Assembly: GCF_012035195.1 (NCBI RefSeq)
Contig: NZ_JAAVJH010000018.1
Coordinates: forward strand, 1-36,192
Length of the DNA: 36,192 nucleotides
Direction: 5' to 3'
Source: Sphingomonas corticis
GTDB lineage: Bacteria > Pseudomonadota > Alphaproteobacteria > Sphingomonadales > Sphingomonadaceae
The position numbers were made by a program, and so were the translations under genes. The notes under the pieces were generated by a model. It had not been told where the DNA came from and did no database searches. It saw only the letters and a list, made by a program, of their open reading frames with translations. Shown piece by piece: positions 1 through 5,754 of the stretch. The number at the start of each line of letters is the position of its first letter. Position 1 is the first letter of the stretch.

Positions 1-134
1 ACCAGCATCCCGATCTCGCCGCCTGACACACCGCCAAGCGAGCAGCCTAGACCACCGGGATGAGGGGTCCTTTTTCGACGCCGATCACCCCGCTACCGGG
101 GTCCCTTTTCCACGCCGATCCACACTCCTTCACA
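1..134. mobile_element. Probable terminal region of an IS21-family insertion sequence (partial)
   Basis: Two 23-bp direct repeats, at 64-86 and 98-120, agree at 21 of 23 positions. Each reads GGGGTCC, then a T/C-rich stretch, then ACGCCGATC. Read on the minus strand they give the pattern GATCGGCGT..AAAAGGGACCCC. From family knowledge, IS21-type elements carry several such repeats just inside their ends, upstream of istA. On the minus strand the putative tip would be TGTGAAGG, ending near base 134, four bases short of the stop codon of the first phage gene. No transposase reading frame is visible, so the body of the element would lie to the left of the window. The assignment rests on the remembered repeat pattern, not on a transposase. 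Confidence 0.5.
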
Positions 135-138
135 TTCT

Positions 139-387
139 TCAATCTAAGTCGTCCCACGACGAATCCTCGCTCGCACCGGCGGGCGCAAGCTGAGGCAGGC
201 TGGCTTGCTTCGCAACCTCCCGCTCCAAGGTGGCTCGTGCCCAAAAGGTGTTCGCTCCTTCCTTGAAGGCGAGGGCGCCATAGCGGGCGAGGAAGGTGCT
301 TTCCGACACGCACATGAAGAGGCTGGCCACGTCGGCGGTCATGCGGATCGGCCAATCCGGCATGGCCTGAAGGCGTTGAAGCTTCAT
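139..387 (-). CDS. Small HTH protein, AlpA/excisionase-like
   Basis: An 82-residue protein and the last gene of the leftward operon. Residues about 13-37 (WPIRMTADVASLFMCVSEST) look like the helix-turn-helix of AlpA/MerR-type phage DNA-binding proteins, where an amphipathic 'ADVASLF' helix is followed by a turn and 'SESTFL'. The C-terminus is acidic (SSWDDLD). The ATG overlaps the stop of the upstream gene by four bases, so the two are translationally coupled. Its stop lies only a few bases from the putative insertion-sequence end, so the natural 3' flank of the operon has been replaced. An excisionase-like or regulatory role fits the position next to where an integrase would be expected, but this is inferred from position. 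The fold call is moderate. Confidence 0.6.
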   Translation of the reverse strand: MKLQRLQAMPDWPIRMTADVASLFMCVSESTFLARYGALAFKEGANTFWARATLEREVAKQASLPQLAPAGASEDSSWDDLD

Positions 388-743
388 AGCGGATCGAAGC
401 CCAGCCGGTAGCGACGGTCGTTATACTCGACGGCCGACATGCGCCCCTCGCGCTTGTCCTCGCGGCGCCAGCGGGCGAGCAGTCGGTCGAGATCGATGCT
501 GGCGCGATGTCCGAACGTCGACTCGCCGCGCGTGCCGTTCCGCGTGTGGCGCGCCGCCATGAGGAGCGGGGTCGCTACCCGACCTCGCACGGTCATCCGG
601 TTGTTCCAGGCCGTCCGGTGCGCGGGCGAGCAAAATAGCTGCGCCTCCTGCGCAGGCGTAAAGTGCTTCAGGCACTCCGGACAGGTCCGCTGCCCCTCGC
701 GAGGCGGAACGTCGCCGTGAAAGGGGGCTTGTAACACGGCCAT
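384..743 (-). CDS. Small treble-clef zinc-binding protein, unknown function
   Basis: A 119-residue protein starting at the ATG whose last base overlaps the TAA of the upstream gene (TAATG junction). It has one zinc-binding cluster, Cys21-x2-Cys24 followed by Cys38-x3-His42, in the context 'LFCSPAHRTAWNNR'. This resembles short zinc ribbons or treble clefs that bind nucleic acid or restriction-like substrates. The C-terminal half is basic (ARWRREDKREGR), consistent with nucleic-acid contact. An in-frame extension upstream to about 1352 is open but is only the antisense-type shadow of the neighbouring gene. It sits in a run of overlapping leftward genes and would be co-expressed with the HD hydrolase. 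No specific function is recognised. Confidence 0.7.
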   Translation of the reverse strand: MAVLQAPFHGDVPPREGQRTCPECLKHFTPAQEAQLFCSPAHRTAWNNRMTVRGRVATPLLMAARHTRNGTRGESTFGHRASIDLDRLLARWRREDKREGRMSAVEYNDRRYRLGFDPL

Positions 744-1255
744 TATGCCGCCCGCCGGTCCGCTGCCAGCGGCAGGCCGAGCGCCTGATAGATCCAGCCG
801 TCGACGTTGGCCTCGGGCACGTACCGCTGACACGGCGACCGACGCATGGCGAGGCCGAGGCGGACGATCATCGGGTGCGCGCCGGCCGGCGCGTCCTGGT
901 AGTAGACAAGCGCCGCGGCCAGCTCCGCCCGCTCCTGCAGCACCTCGTTGGCGGGCGCTGCGCTCGCGCGCTGCCGCTCCCACGCGGCGGTCTCGCGCAG
1001 CTGGCGCATCATGGACACCTGCGGCGCGCCGAAAGGCGCCTCGTCGCGCTCGCTGGTAGGGAAGGGCGGGAGCGCCGGATCGAGCGCCCAGCGCCACTGC
1101 AGCACGATCGCGCGCGACGTGGCGATCTTGTCTTCCGCCTCGGCCGCGGTGAGCTGGCCGGCCTCTACCCGTGCGGGGTAGGACTGCTTGCGCTCTTGCA
1201 AGAGCCGGAGTGCCGCCCAGGCGCAGCAGGGCAGGGAGAAGCGCGGTTCGCTCAT
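743..1255 (-). CDS. Hypothetical phage protein, helical
   Basis: A 170-residue protein. The start chosen is the ATG giving MSEPRFSLPCCAWAAL; the frame is open further upstream, but this ATG overlaps the stop of the preceding gene by four bases, as the neighbours do. Residues about 15-125 are rich in Ala, Glu, Gln and Arg and probably helical (for example RQLRETAAWERQRASA, NEVLQERAELAAALVYY). The end contains 'VDGWIYQALGLPLAADRRAA'. There is no signal peptide, membrane segment or recognisable catalytic motif. It is co-transcribed with a zinc protein on each side. No function can be assigned. Confidence 0.6.
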   Translation of the reverse strand: MSEPRFSLPCCAWAALRLLQERKQSYPARVEAGQLTAAEAEDKIATSRAIVLQWRWALDPALPPFPTSERDEAPFGAPQVSMMRQLRETAAWERQRASAAPANEVLQERAELAAALVYYQDAPAGAHPMIVRLGLAMRRSPCQRYVPEANVDGWIYQALGLPLAADRRAA

Positions 1256-1470
1256 GCGGCCCTCCGCAACGCGCGTGGGCCGCGCGCCCAAGTCCAACGC
1301 TCGCCGAGGTGATCGGATTGATGCTCGGCAGCGCAGGCGAGAAGCTCGTCACCGCAATCCGGATGGAAGTGCGCCTGAACAGTCGTAGTTCGGACCGAGC
1401 TGTCTGGCGACGCGAAGAGCCGCGAACGTGGCTGGCCAGGCGTCAGCGGGTCGCCGCACCATGCGCACAT
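1252..1470 (-). CDS. Very small zinc-binding protein (CxxC...HxxC)
   Basis: A 72-residue protein starting MCAWCGDPL. Cys2-x2-Cys5 at the extreme N-terminus pairs with His36-x2-Cys39 (HFHPDCGDEL), giving a complete four-ligand zinc site of the LIM/treble-clef type. The C-terminus is basic (ARGPRALRRAA). It starts two bases after the upstream gene ends and overlaps the next by four bases. Together with the downstream 119-residue zinc protein it gives this operon two small zinc modules in a row. Such proteins are common among phage host-takeover factors, but nothing here identifies a target. Confidence 0.6.
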   Translation of the reverse strand: MCAWCGDPLTPGQPRSRLFASPDSSVRTTTVQAHFHPDCGDELLACAAEHQSDHLGERWTWARGPRALRRAA

Positions 1471-1472
1471 GA

Positions 1473-1751
1473 TCACGCCGAGCCCTCTAGGAAGCGGGAC
1501 GTGGCAGCGAGCAGCTGGCCGACCGCCTCGCGCCGGTCGGGATCCATCTTCTCGTCCGTCAGCTCGATCGACAGTATCGACTGCAGCGCGTCGGCGGCGT
1601 TCTCCGCCGCTTCGCGATGACGAAGGCCAGCCGCTGTGTCGGTGCCCTCGCGCGCCACTTCGACCATATCGACAAGGGCGGCGGCTGCGGCCGAGCTGGC
1701 AGCGAGCAGCAGGCGATTGGCGTCGGTGACGCCCTCGATCAGCTCGCCCAT
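1473..1751 (-). CDS. Hypothetical helical protein
   Basis: A 92-residue protein starting MGELIEGVTDANRLLL; the ATG overlaps the TGA of the HD hydrolase gene (ATGA), which decides the start over longer in-frame options. It is almost entirely helical: an Ala-rich first half (AASSAAAAALVDMVEVAREG) and a second half with spaced hydrophobics (AADALQSILSIELTDEKMDP, VGQLLAATSRFLE). There is no cysteine cluster or membrane segment. It may be a dimeric four-helix or coiled-coil accessory protein. No family is recognised. Confidence 0.6.
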   Translation of the reverse strand: MGELIEGVTDANRLLLAASSAAAAALVDMVEVAREGTDTAAGLRHREAAENAADALQSILSIELTDEKMDPDRREAVGQLLAATSRFLEGSA

Positions 1752-2338
1752 CACAGCCGCTCCAAATCTGCGATGGGATAGGTGCCGGTGAGCCTCTCGA
1801 AGGTCTGCAGCCAGGACGTTTCGGCCTTCCAAGGTGAGGCCGGCAGACCGAGGCCCTTGATCTCGGCCGGCTCGATCCCGGCGATGCAGGCCCAGCTGTC
1901 GTCATGGTGAGGCATTAACGCAGCCTGCTCGGCGGCCAGCATCCGCAGATCGGCGGTCTTCACCTCGTCGGAGTAGGGGAGGTCGCCCAAGCCGAAGCGC
2001 TCGAATATTACCCGCTCGATCTCCTTCTCGATCGCCTTATAGTCGGGCAGCAACGACTTGAGCGGACGCGTCACGTCGCCGATGAAGGCCTCCGCCGCAT
2101 CGTGCATCAGCGCCGCCAGAGCGAAGCGCTCGGGAACGATCTGGCTGGTGTGAATCGAATGCTCCGCGACGGAGTAGAACTCGCGACACTGGCCGGCGAA
2201 GCGACACGTGAAGGCGAGGCCTTGCGCGATGTCGCCGACGGTGAAGCGGCTGGCGGCGGGATCGAGCAGGTCGAAGTAGTTGCCGCTCGCCAGCAGGATT
2301 GTCGGCCCGGTGGCCGTCTTGATGCGCGGGTCGCTCAT
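1751..2338 (-). CDS. HD-domain phosphohydrolase (YfbR/5'-nucleotidase-like)
   Basis: A 195-residue single-domain protein. The metal ligands of an HD hydrolase are present in order: His60 (SVAEHSIH), His79-Asp80 (ALMHDAAEAFIGD) and a distal Asp130 (VKTADLRML). The 'HDAAEA..GD' signature is typical of the YfbR-like deoxynucleotidase branch found in many phages, which removes phosphate from deoxynucleoside monophosphates. A role in shifting nucleotide pools or countering nucleotide-based defence is plausible but inferred. The N-terminus (TGPTILLASGNYFDLLDP) matches the usual phage version, in which this segment precedes the HD core. Its ATG overlaps the upstream membrane-protein gene by four bases. 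It is the most confidently identified enzyme of the leftward operon. Confidence 0.85.
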   Translation of the reverse strand: MSDPRIKTATGPTILLASGNYFDLLDPAASRFTVGDIAQGLAFTCRFAGQCREFYSVAEHSIHTSQIVPERFALAALMHDAAEAFIGDVTRPLKSLLPDYKAIEKEIERVIFERFGLGDLPYSDEVKTADLRMLAAEQAALMPHHDDSWACIAGIEPAEIKGLGLPASPWKAETSWLQTFERLTGTYPIADLERL

Positions 2339-2604
2339 GCTGCCACCCCGCGCGCGAAGGCGATGATGAGTGAGAGGACAATCCAGACCACGAGAACGGC
2401 GACGACGTAGTCCAGAGCGTCGAACGACAGCTGCGCGTCCTCCTCCACCAGCGGCTTGAAGCAGATCGGCTCGTGCCGGCGGGGCGGCAGCGGGCGGCGC
2501 TGATCGCGGTCGATCGCTGCGAGCTGGCGGATGGTGCCGGTGGACAGGTCGGGCGGGCGCTTCCAGGCTGCTCCGCTGGTCTCGGTGGTGATAGGCTGCG
2601 ACAT
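2335..2604 (-). CDS. Small C-tail-anchored membrane protein, first gene of leftward operon
   Basis: An 89-residue protein. Residues 1-60 are polar and basic (RDQRRPLPPRRHEP). A single hydrophobic segment at about 66-84 (VVAVLVVWIVLSLIIAFA) is followed by a short Arg-containing tail, so it would be a C-terminally anchored inner-membrane protein with a cytoplasmic N-terminus. A good ribosome binding site (AAGGAG, at 2611-2616 on the minus strand) precedes the ATG, unlike the coupled genes behind it, so this is the first gene of the operon. The upstream 2605-2680 stretch holds two repressor-type palindromes. The function is unknown; early membrane proteins of temperate phages often act in superinfection exclusion, which is only a guess here. 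Confidence 0.65.
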   Translation of the reverse strand: MSQPITTETSGAAWKRPPDLSTGTIRQLAAIDRDQRRPLPPRRHEPICFKPLVEEDAQLSFDALDYVVAVLVVWIVLSLIIAFARGVAA

Positions 2605-2630
2605 CGTGCGGCTCCTTTCGGACGCCGTAC

Positions 2631-2645
2631 TTGCGACAATCGCAA
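2631..2645. promoter_or_regulatory. Operator, perfect TTGCGA-N3-TCGCAA palindrome
   Basis: A 15-bp site with perfect 6-bp inverted arms separated by three bases. It lies 27 bp upstream of the first gene of the leftward operon (start at 2604). The same site recurs in the repressor/cro intergenic region, which identifies it as the probable binding site of the repressor encoded at 2919-3506. A weak TTGACC on the minus strand at 2651-2656 could be part of the controlled promoter, but no convincing -10 box is seen. Confidence 0.75.
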
Positions 2646-2665
2646 ACTCAGGTCAACGCAGAAAA

Positions 2666-2680
2666 TTGCGATTATCGCGT
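2666..2680. promoter_or_regulatory. Operator, degenerate copy
   Basis: Reads TTGCGA, TTA, TCGCGT, so the left arm is perfect and the right arm matches at four of six positions. It lies 35 bp from the perfect copy at 2631-2645, in the gap between the leftward operon and the small rightward gene at 2747. Its weaker match suggests a lower-affinity secondary site. Confidence 0.6.
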
Positions 2681-2746
2681 ATTGACGAATGGCGCTCGCG
2701 AATGTTCTAATTCTGTTCTCATCTTCGAGTCGCGTTGGAGGCGCGC

Positions 2747-2935
2747 GTGGCACTGCGGTACAGGGTAGTTGCGTTTGGAAAGCCACGGGGTCCGTGGCGG
2801 ACGAAGAAGCGACAGGCAGTGCAGGACGCGCTGGCTGCGGGGCTGGCAGAGGTGGATGAGTGGGGGCAACTCTACCTAGACGGCGTTGCCGCCATCGAGT
2901 GGCAACGCGAGGCTGAGATTAGATTGAGCGCCTAG
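2747..2935 (+). CDS. Small hypothetical protein convergent with the repressor gene
   Basis: A 62-residue protein from a GTG at 2747, chosen because GGAGG at 2737-2741 sits five bases in front of it. A TTG at 2735 in the same frame would overlap that ribosome binding site. The sequence is basic at the N-terminus (RYRVVAFGKPRGPWRTKKRQ) with a short helix (AVQDALAAGLAEVDEWG) and then a 'LYLDGVAAIEW' stretch. The 3' end overlaps the repressor gene tail-to-tail by 17 bases, so the two transcripts would be mutually antisense there. It lies just downstream of two operator copies and may be under repressor control. No family is recognised. Confidence 0.5.
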   Translation: MALRYRVVAFGKPRGPWRTKKRQAVQDALAAGLAEVDEWGQLYLDGVAAIEWQREAEIRLSA

Positions 2936-3506
2936 GAGCGTCGCGCATCGAATAGGACCACACTCGCCCTTCGATCACGATCGGCTCGGCTCCCAGTTCG
3001 ATCTCGTGATGCTGCGGATTACTCGAGCAAGGCACGAGCCGGGCCGGGCCTTCCTGATACTCCTTGAAGGTGGTCTGCCCGTCCGCGGTGCGAACGACGT
3101 ATCGGAAGCCTGGCCAAAGCTTCTTGTCATCGGGATCAACGATGACGGTCGAGCCGTCCGGCACGATCAAGTCCATGGAGTCCCCCTTGATCCGCAGGCC
3201 ATAGGCATTCGGCGGAACTTCAGGATCTGTCACCACAAGGCGCTTGCCACCGATCTGTTCCTGCGGCTGAAAGCTGCCGGCGGGTACATCGCCAAGTAGC
3301 GGGATGCTGCGCAGCGGAAGGTGGTCGTCGCGTCCCGGTTCAGGCGCCAGCTCGGCTCTGATCGCGTCCATTTCATGGAGCTTGAACTGGCGTCGGCCAG
3401 CCAGGGCCTTTGATAGATGGTCCTCGTTCATGCCGACAGCTTGGGCCAGATCGCGCTGGCTCATGTTCCGCCTGTCCAGCTCGCCGCGAATGTCGTCGGG
3501 GGTCAT
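2919..3506 (-). CDS. CI/LexA-like phage repressor with HTH and S24 autoprotease domain
   Basis: A 195-residue protein taken from the ATG giving MTPDDIRGELDRRNMSQ. Residues about 5-45 form an XRE-type helix-turn-helix (MSQRDLAQAVGMNEDHLSKA). Residues about 68-185 form an S24 (LexA-like) peptidase with the scissile Ala76-Gly77 (GDVPAGSF), nucleophile Ser110 (IKGDSMDL) and probable general-base Lys148 (TTFKEYQ). In this family RecA-stimulated self-cleavage inactivates the repressor after DNA damage. The frame is open a further 81 codons upstream but would run through the operator region and antisense to cro. No clear ribosome binding site precedes the ATG, so translation may start on a leaderless or nearly leaderless message. 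It maintains lysogeny by binding the TTGCGA-N3-TCGCAA sites (inferred). Confidence 0.9.
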   Translation of the reverse strand: MTPDDIRGELDRRNMSQRDLAQAVGMNEDHLSKALAGRRQFKLHEMDAIRAELAPEPGRDDHLPLRSIPLLGDVPAGSFQPQEQIGGKRLVVTDPEVPPNAYGLRIKGDSMDLIVPDGSTVIVDPDDKKLWPGFRYVVRTADGQTTFKEYQEGPARLVPCSSNPQHHEIELGAEPIVIEGRVWSYSMRDAPRRSI

Positions 3507-3525
3507 CAGGGCATGAAGCGTGAGT

Positions 3526-3540
3526 TTGCGAATGTCGCAA
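3526..3540. promoter_or_regulatory. Operator in the repressor/cro intergenic region (perfect copy)
   Basis: TTGCGA, ATG, TCGCAA: both arms perfect. It directly abuts the next copy at 3541 and lies 20 bp upstream of the repressor start codon, where occupancy would autoregulate the repressor gene. Confidence 0.8.
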
Positions 3541-3555
3541 TCGCGATTATCGCAA
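3541..3555. promoter_or_regulatory. Operator in the repressor/cro intergenic region (one mismatch)
   Basis: TCGCGA, TTA, TCGCAA: five of six in the left arm, perfect right arm. It is immediately adjacent to the copy at 3526-3540, so two dimers could bind cooperatively side by side. Confidence 0.75.
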
Positions 3556-3574
3556 GAAAACGGTTGCGCATTGT

Positions 3575-3589
3575 TTGCGATTAGCGCAA
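3575..3589. promoter_or_regulatory. Operator just upstream of cro-like gene (one mismatch)
   Basis: TTGCGA, TTA, GCGCAA: perfect left arm, five of six in the right arm. It ends only ten bases before the ATG of the Cro-like gene. That leaves no room for a usual ribosome binding site and suggests a leaderless early transcript whose promoter overlaps these operators. A further half site, TTGCGC, lies at 3564-3569. Confidence 0.75.
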
Positions 3590-3599
3590 ATCGCTCGCC

Positions 3600-3815
3600 A
3601 TGCAGACGCAGGCGACCCGCATCATCGACGCACTTGGTGGCACGTCCGCCGTTTCGCGGCTGACCGAGACCCCGCCCTCCACCGTTCACAGCTGGCGGAA
3701 GAATGGGATCCCTCGGTCCCGCTTCGCGCATCTTCGTCTGGTAGGACAACAGCTTACGCCTCCGATTGACGTCGACGCTTTCGTAGGCGGCGAGCCGGCG
3801 GAGAATGTCGCGTGA
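3600..3815 (+). CDS. Cro-like HTH regulator (carph-isopro/YdaS type)
   Basis: A 71-residue protein, divergent from the repressor. 'RIIDALGGTSAVSRL' followed by 'PPSTVHSWRKNGIPRSRFAHL' is the pattern of the small phage Cro/YdaS-type DNA-binding proteins, where Gly-Gly-Thr and SAVSRL form helix 2 and the STVHSWR stretch is the recognition helix. The ATG follows an operator by ten bases with no Shine-Dalgarno sequence. It is first in the rightward early operon and overlaps the next gene by four bases (GTGA). As in lambda, it would compete with the repressor at the shared sites to favour lytic growth; this role is inferred from position and size. Confidence 0.8.
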   Translation: MQTQATRIIDALGGTSAVSRLTETPPSTVHSWRKNGIPRSRFAHLRLVGQQLTPPIDVDAFVGGEPAENVA

Positions 3816-4300
3816 CTGCGCCGCGAATCCACACCTCGCACCGGACGGTTTCCGCGTCGTTGCTGCTCACCACACTCGGACAGAGCCTCGACGCGATCAA
3901 GCGCGAGGACGGCGCCACCTGGGCGGACCTGGATGCCGTGCTGGGCAAGAGCGATCGGGCCGCAGCGTATGCCGAAGGCAGCGCCGACATGGGCGTCGTC
4001 TCCTTCCTCCGCGGCTGCAAGCAGTGGGACGGCCGCCTCGCCAACGCCGTGCTGGCTCTGATCGGCATGCGATTGGTGCCGGTGCCCACCGTGCGCGCGA
4101 CGCGCGAGGATATCCTGTCGCTGCTCGGCCGCCAGTCGAAGGAAGCGGCAGACCTGACCGGGGTCCTCTGCATGGCGCTGAGCAACGGCCAGGTCGACGC
4201 CGCGGAGGCGCGGCAAGGCAGGATCGAGGCCGAGCAGCTGCTCGCCGTCGTGCTGGCGATGATCGCCGAATTCGAACTTATCGAGAGGGAAGGACAGTGA
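3812..4300 (+). CDS. Predicted early regulator, HTH-like
   Basis: A 162-residue protein from a GTG overlapping the cro stop codon. The middle contains 'TWADLDAVLGKSDRAAAYAEGS', which reads as a helix-turn-helix of the type in which a conditional regulator tests the promoter, and then 'VVSFLRGCKQWDGRLANAVLALIG'. The C-terminal third (EDILSLLGRQSKEAADLTGVL, AEQLLAVVLAMIAEFELIERE) is helical and may oligomerise. Its place directly after cro matches the position of CII-like or other lysis-lysogeny regulators. The functional call is tentative; the coding assignment is firm from coupling and composition. Confidence 0.65.
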   Translation: MTAPRIHTSHRTVSASLLLTTLGQSLDAIKREDGATWADLDAVLGKSDRAAAYAEGSADMGVVSFLRGCKQWDGRLANAVLALIGMRLVPVPTVRATREDILSLLGRQSKEAADLTGVLCMALSNGQVDAAEARQGRIEAEQLLAVVLAMIAEFELIEREGQ

Positions 4301-4578
4301 TGCGCAAGATGCATCTGAAGGCGCATGCGCCGAACGAAGGTGCCCGGCTGCTGGCGCGCTGGATCGCGCGGCAGGCGTATGGCGCCGTCAACCTCGCGGC
4401 GGTCGCTCTGCGGCTGGACCCCGTAATCCTGGAGCGGCTGCTCGAAGGTGATCTAATCCCCGGCGACGAGCTGGGCCGCGAGCTGTGGAACCGCGCCGGT
4501 ATCGACCGCATGGCGTTCCAGCGGCGGCCGCTGTGTGGGTGGTTCGAGGCGCCCTCGATCGGGAAGCTGGCCGCATGA
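4300..4578 (+). CDS. Hypothetical early protein
   Basis: A 92-residue protein whose ATG shares the last base of the previous TGA (TGATG). Sequence: 'NEGARLLARWIARQAYGAVN' then 'VALRLDPVILERLLEGDLIPGDELGRELWNRAGI'. The second half has the spacing of a small helical DNA-binding or protein-interaction domain (a helix followed by 'LLEGDLIPG', as in XRE-type 'IxxlexGxxxP' turns). An additional start at MHLKAHAP, three codons in, is possible. It sits among coupled early genes; no specific function is known. Confidence 0.6.
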   Translation: MRKMHLKAHAPNEGARLLARWIARQAYGAVNLAAVALRLDPVILERLLEGDLIPGDELGRELWNRAGIDRMAFQRRPLCGWFEAPSIGKLAA

Positions 4579-4820
4579 TCGAGCCGGTCTGGACGGGCCT
4601 CGATTTCGCGTCCGGGCCGGAGATGAGCGCTGTCGTGGTCATCGATCACGACAGCGACGCTGGCGCGTGGGCGCGGGCCATCGAGATCACGCCGCACCTG
4701 GCGGCACAGATTCATGAGATCGCGCGCGGGATTTCCCCCCTGTTGCCCGCGCGCGTAGGCGAGGCGGCGGGATCCTACCCGCCCGCCGTCTCGCCATTCC
4801 AACCCTGGCGGGCCGCGTGA
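4575..4820 (+). CDS. Hypothetical small early protein
   Basis: An 81-residue protein starting MIEPVWTGLDFASGPEMSAV at an ATGA overlap. The 'W.GLDFASGP' opening followed by a valine-rich strand with acidic residues (VVVIDHDSDAG) resembles short phage proteins of unknown role that begin with this motif. The middle has a probable helix (LAAQIHEIARGISPLL) and the C-terminus is proline-rich (SYPPAVSPFQPW). No signal or membrane segment. Confidence 0.55.
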   Translation: MIEPVWTGLDFASGPEMSAVVVIDHDSDAGAWARAIEITPHLAAQIHEIARGISPLLPARVGEAAGSYPPAVSPFQPWRAA

Positions 4821-5386
4821 TGGCGACCGCCTATGCCGCACAGGACTATGCCGTGGACGAGGGCGTCGTCGCGACAGCCGCGCAGGTGGAAGCCTGGCTG
4901 TCGGTCGCGAAGGCGGGCGACCGCTTCGTCTACGGTCCGATGCGTGCCACGCTGCCACTGGCGTCCAGCGGGCGTCGGCGCATGCTGGAGCTGGCGAACG
5001 CCGGCCTCGTGCTGCTGACCCGGCCTCGCCGCGCGGACGTACCCACGATGTTCAACTATACCGCGGTCCGCAGCACCGCCGCGCTGCCCGGCGCCAAGCC
5101 GGAGGGGCGCCCGGTGCTGTCGGCCGTCCGCGACGCGATCGTCGACGGCGAGATCGAGGCGATCGACCGGCTGCTGCCGGTACTGGAGCGCTTCGCCAAC
5201 GCGGGCCGGCCATGCCCAACCGATCGCGACCTCGCCGCGCGCGCTGACTTGCCGCGCGAGCAAATCCCGCAGCTTCTAGATGTGCTTCGCCTGGCGAACG
5301 CGATACGCGTCTATGCCGCACCGGCGCCAACGAACCGTCGCGTCCACATCGTGGCGACGGGCGCCACGACGGGGATTGCGAAGTGA
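4820..5386 (+). CDS. Hypothetical early protein, possible winged-helix C-terminal half
   Basis: A 188-residue protein from the ATG overlapping the preceding TGA; a GTG one codon earlier is also possible. N-terminal half: 'AAQVEAWLSVAKAGDRFVYG', then 'ASSGRRRMLELANAGLVLLTRPR', which looks like a helix plus a short beta hairpin as in winged-helix proteins. C-terminal half: 'LERFANAGRPCPTDRDLAARADLPREQIPQLLDVLRLANAIRVYAAP', a good winged-helix pattern (recognition helix around 'REQIPQLLDVLRLANAI'). This suggests a DNA-binding early protein such as a replication or transcription accessory. No close family is recognised. Confidence 0.6.
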   Translation: MATAYAAQDYAVDEGVVATAAQVEAWLSVAKAGDRFVYGPMRATLPLASSGRRRMLELANAGLVLLTRPRRADVPTMFNYTAVRSTAALPGAKPEGRPVLSAVRDAIVDGEIEAIDRLLPVLERFANAGRPCPTDRDLAARADLPREQIPQLLDVLRLANAIRVYAAPAPTNRRVHIVATGATTGIAK

Positions 5387-5754
5387 GCGGGGCGAGCGCG
5401 CGCGAGCTGTTCTCGCGGGTCGAGGCGTACCGTCTTCGCCATGGCGTCACACTCGCGTCGATCGCGGCTGCGGCGGGCGTGTCGCTGAGCGTGATCGACA
5501 AGCTGCGCACAGGGCGGCGCGTCAACGATGTGACCTTCGAACGGATCGTTACGTTCCTGTCGATCCACCGCGGCGGGCACGCCGATCTAGTCAAGGCCGA
5601 TCGCCAGCTGGATCCGGCGGAGGGTGGCGCCGCAGCCGTCGCGGCCGCCTGGTCGCGCAGCGGTGCGCCAGCGCGGCCGTGCCCGAAAGCCTGCGCACGC
5701 GCGGCCGCTGAGGATCGCCGCGCCCATCACCTGCGGCAGCGGAGGGCAGCATGA
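5383..5754 (+). CDS. XRE-like HTH protein
   Basis: A 123-residue protein from a GTG overlapping the previous stop by four bases. Residues about 8-62 make an XRE-type domain: 'VEAYRLRHGVTLASIAAAAG' (helices 1-2), 'VSLSVIDKLRTGRRVNDVTF' (recognition helix and turn), 'ERIVTFL' (helix 4). The rest is low-complexity, Ala/Arg-rich (ARPCPKACARAAAEDRRAHH) and may be disordered or nucleic-acid binding. It is the third possible DNA-binding protein in the early operon, so this phage carries several regulators besides the repressor and Cro. Confidence 0.65.
   Translation: MSGASARELFSRVEAYRLRHGVTLASIAAAAGVSLSVIDKLRTGRRVNDVTFERIVTFLSIHRGGHADLVKADRQLDPAEGGAAAVAAAWSRSGAPARPCPKACARAAAEDRRAHHLRQRRAA

Noticed and set aside
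384..1352. A longer 322-residue version of the zinc protein at 384-743
   Set aside because: The extension covers the neighbouring 170-residue gene in another frame and has shadow-type composition; the ATG at 743 with TAATG coupling is the better start.
2919..3749. A longer 276-residue version of the repressor
   Set aside because: It would translate through the operators and antisense to the cro gene; the HTH begins right after the ATG at 3506.
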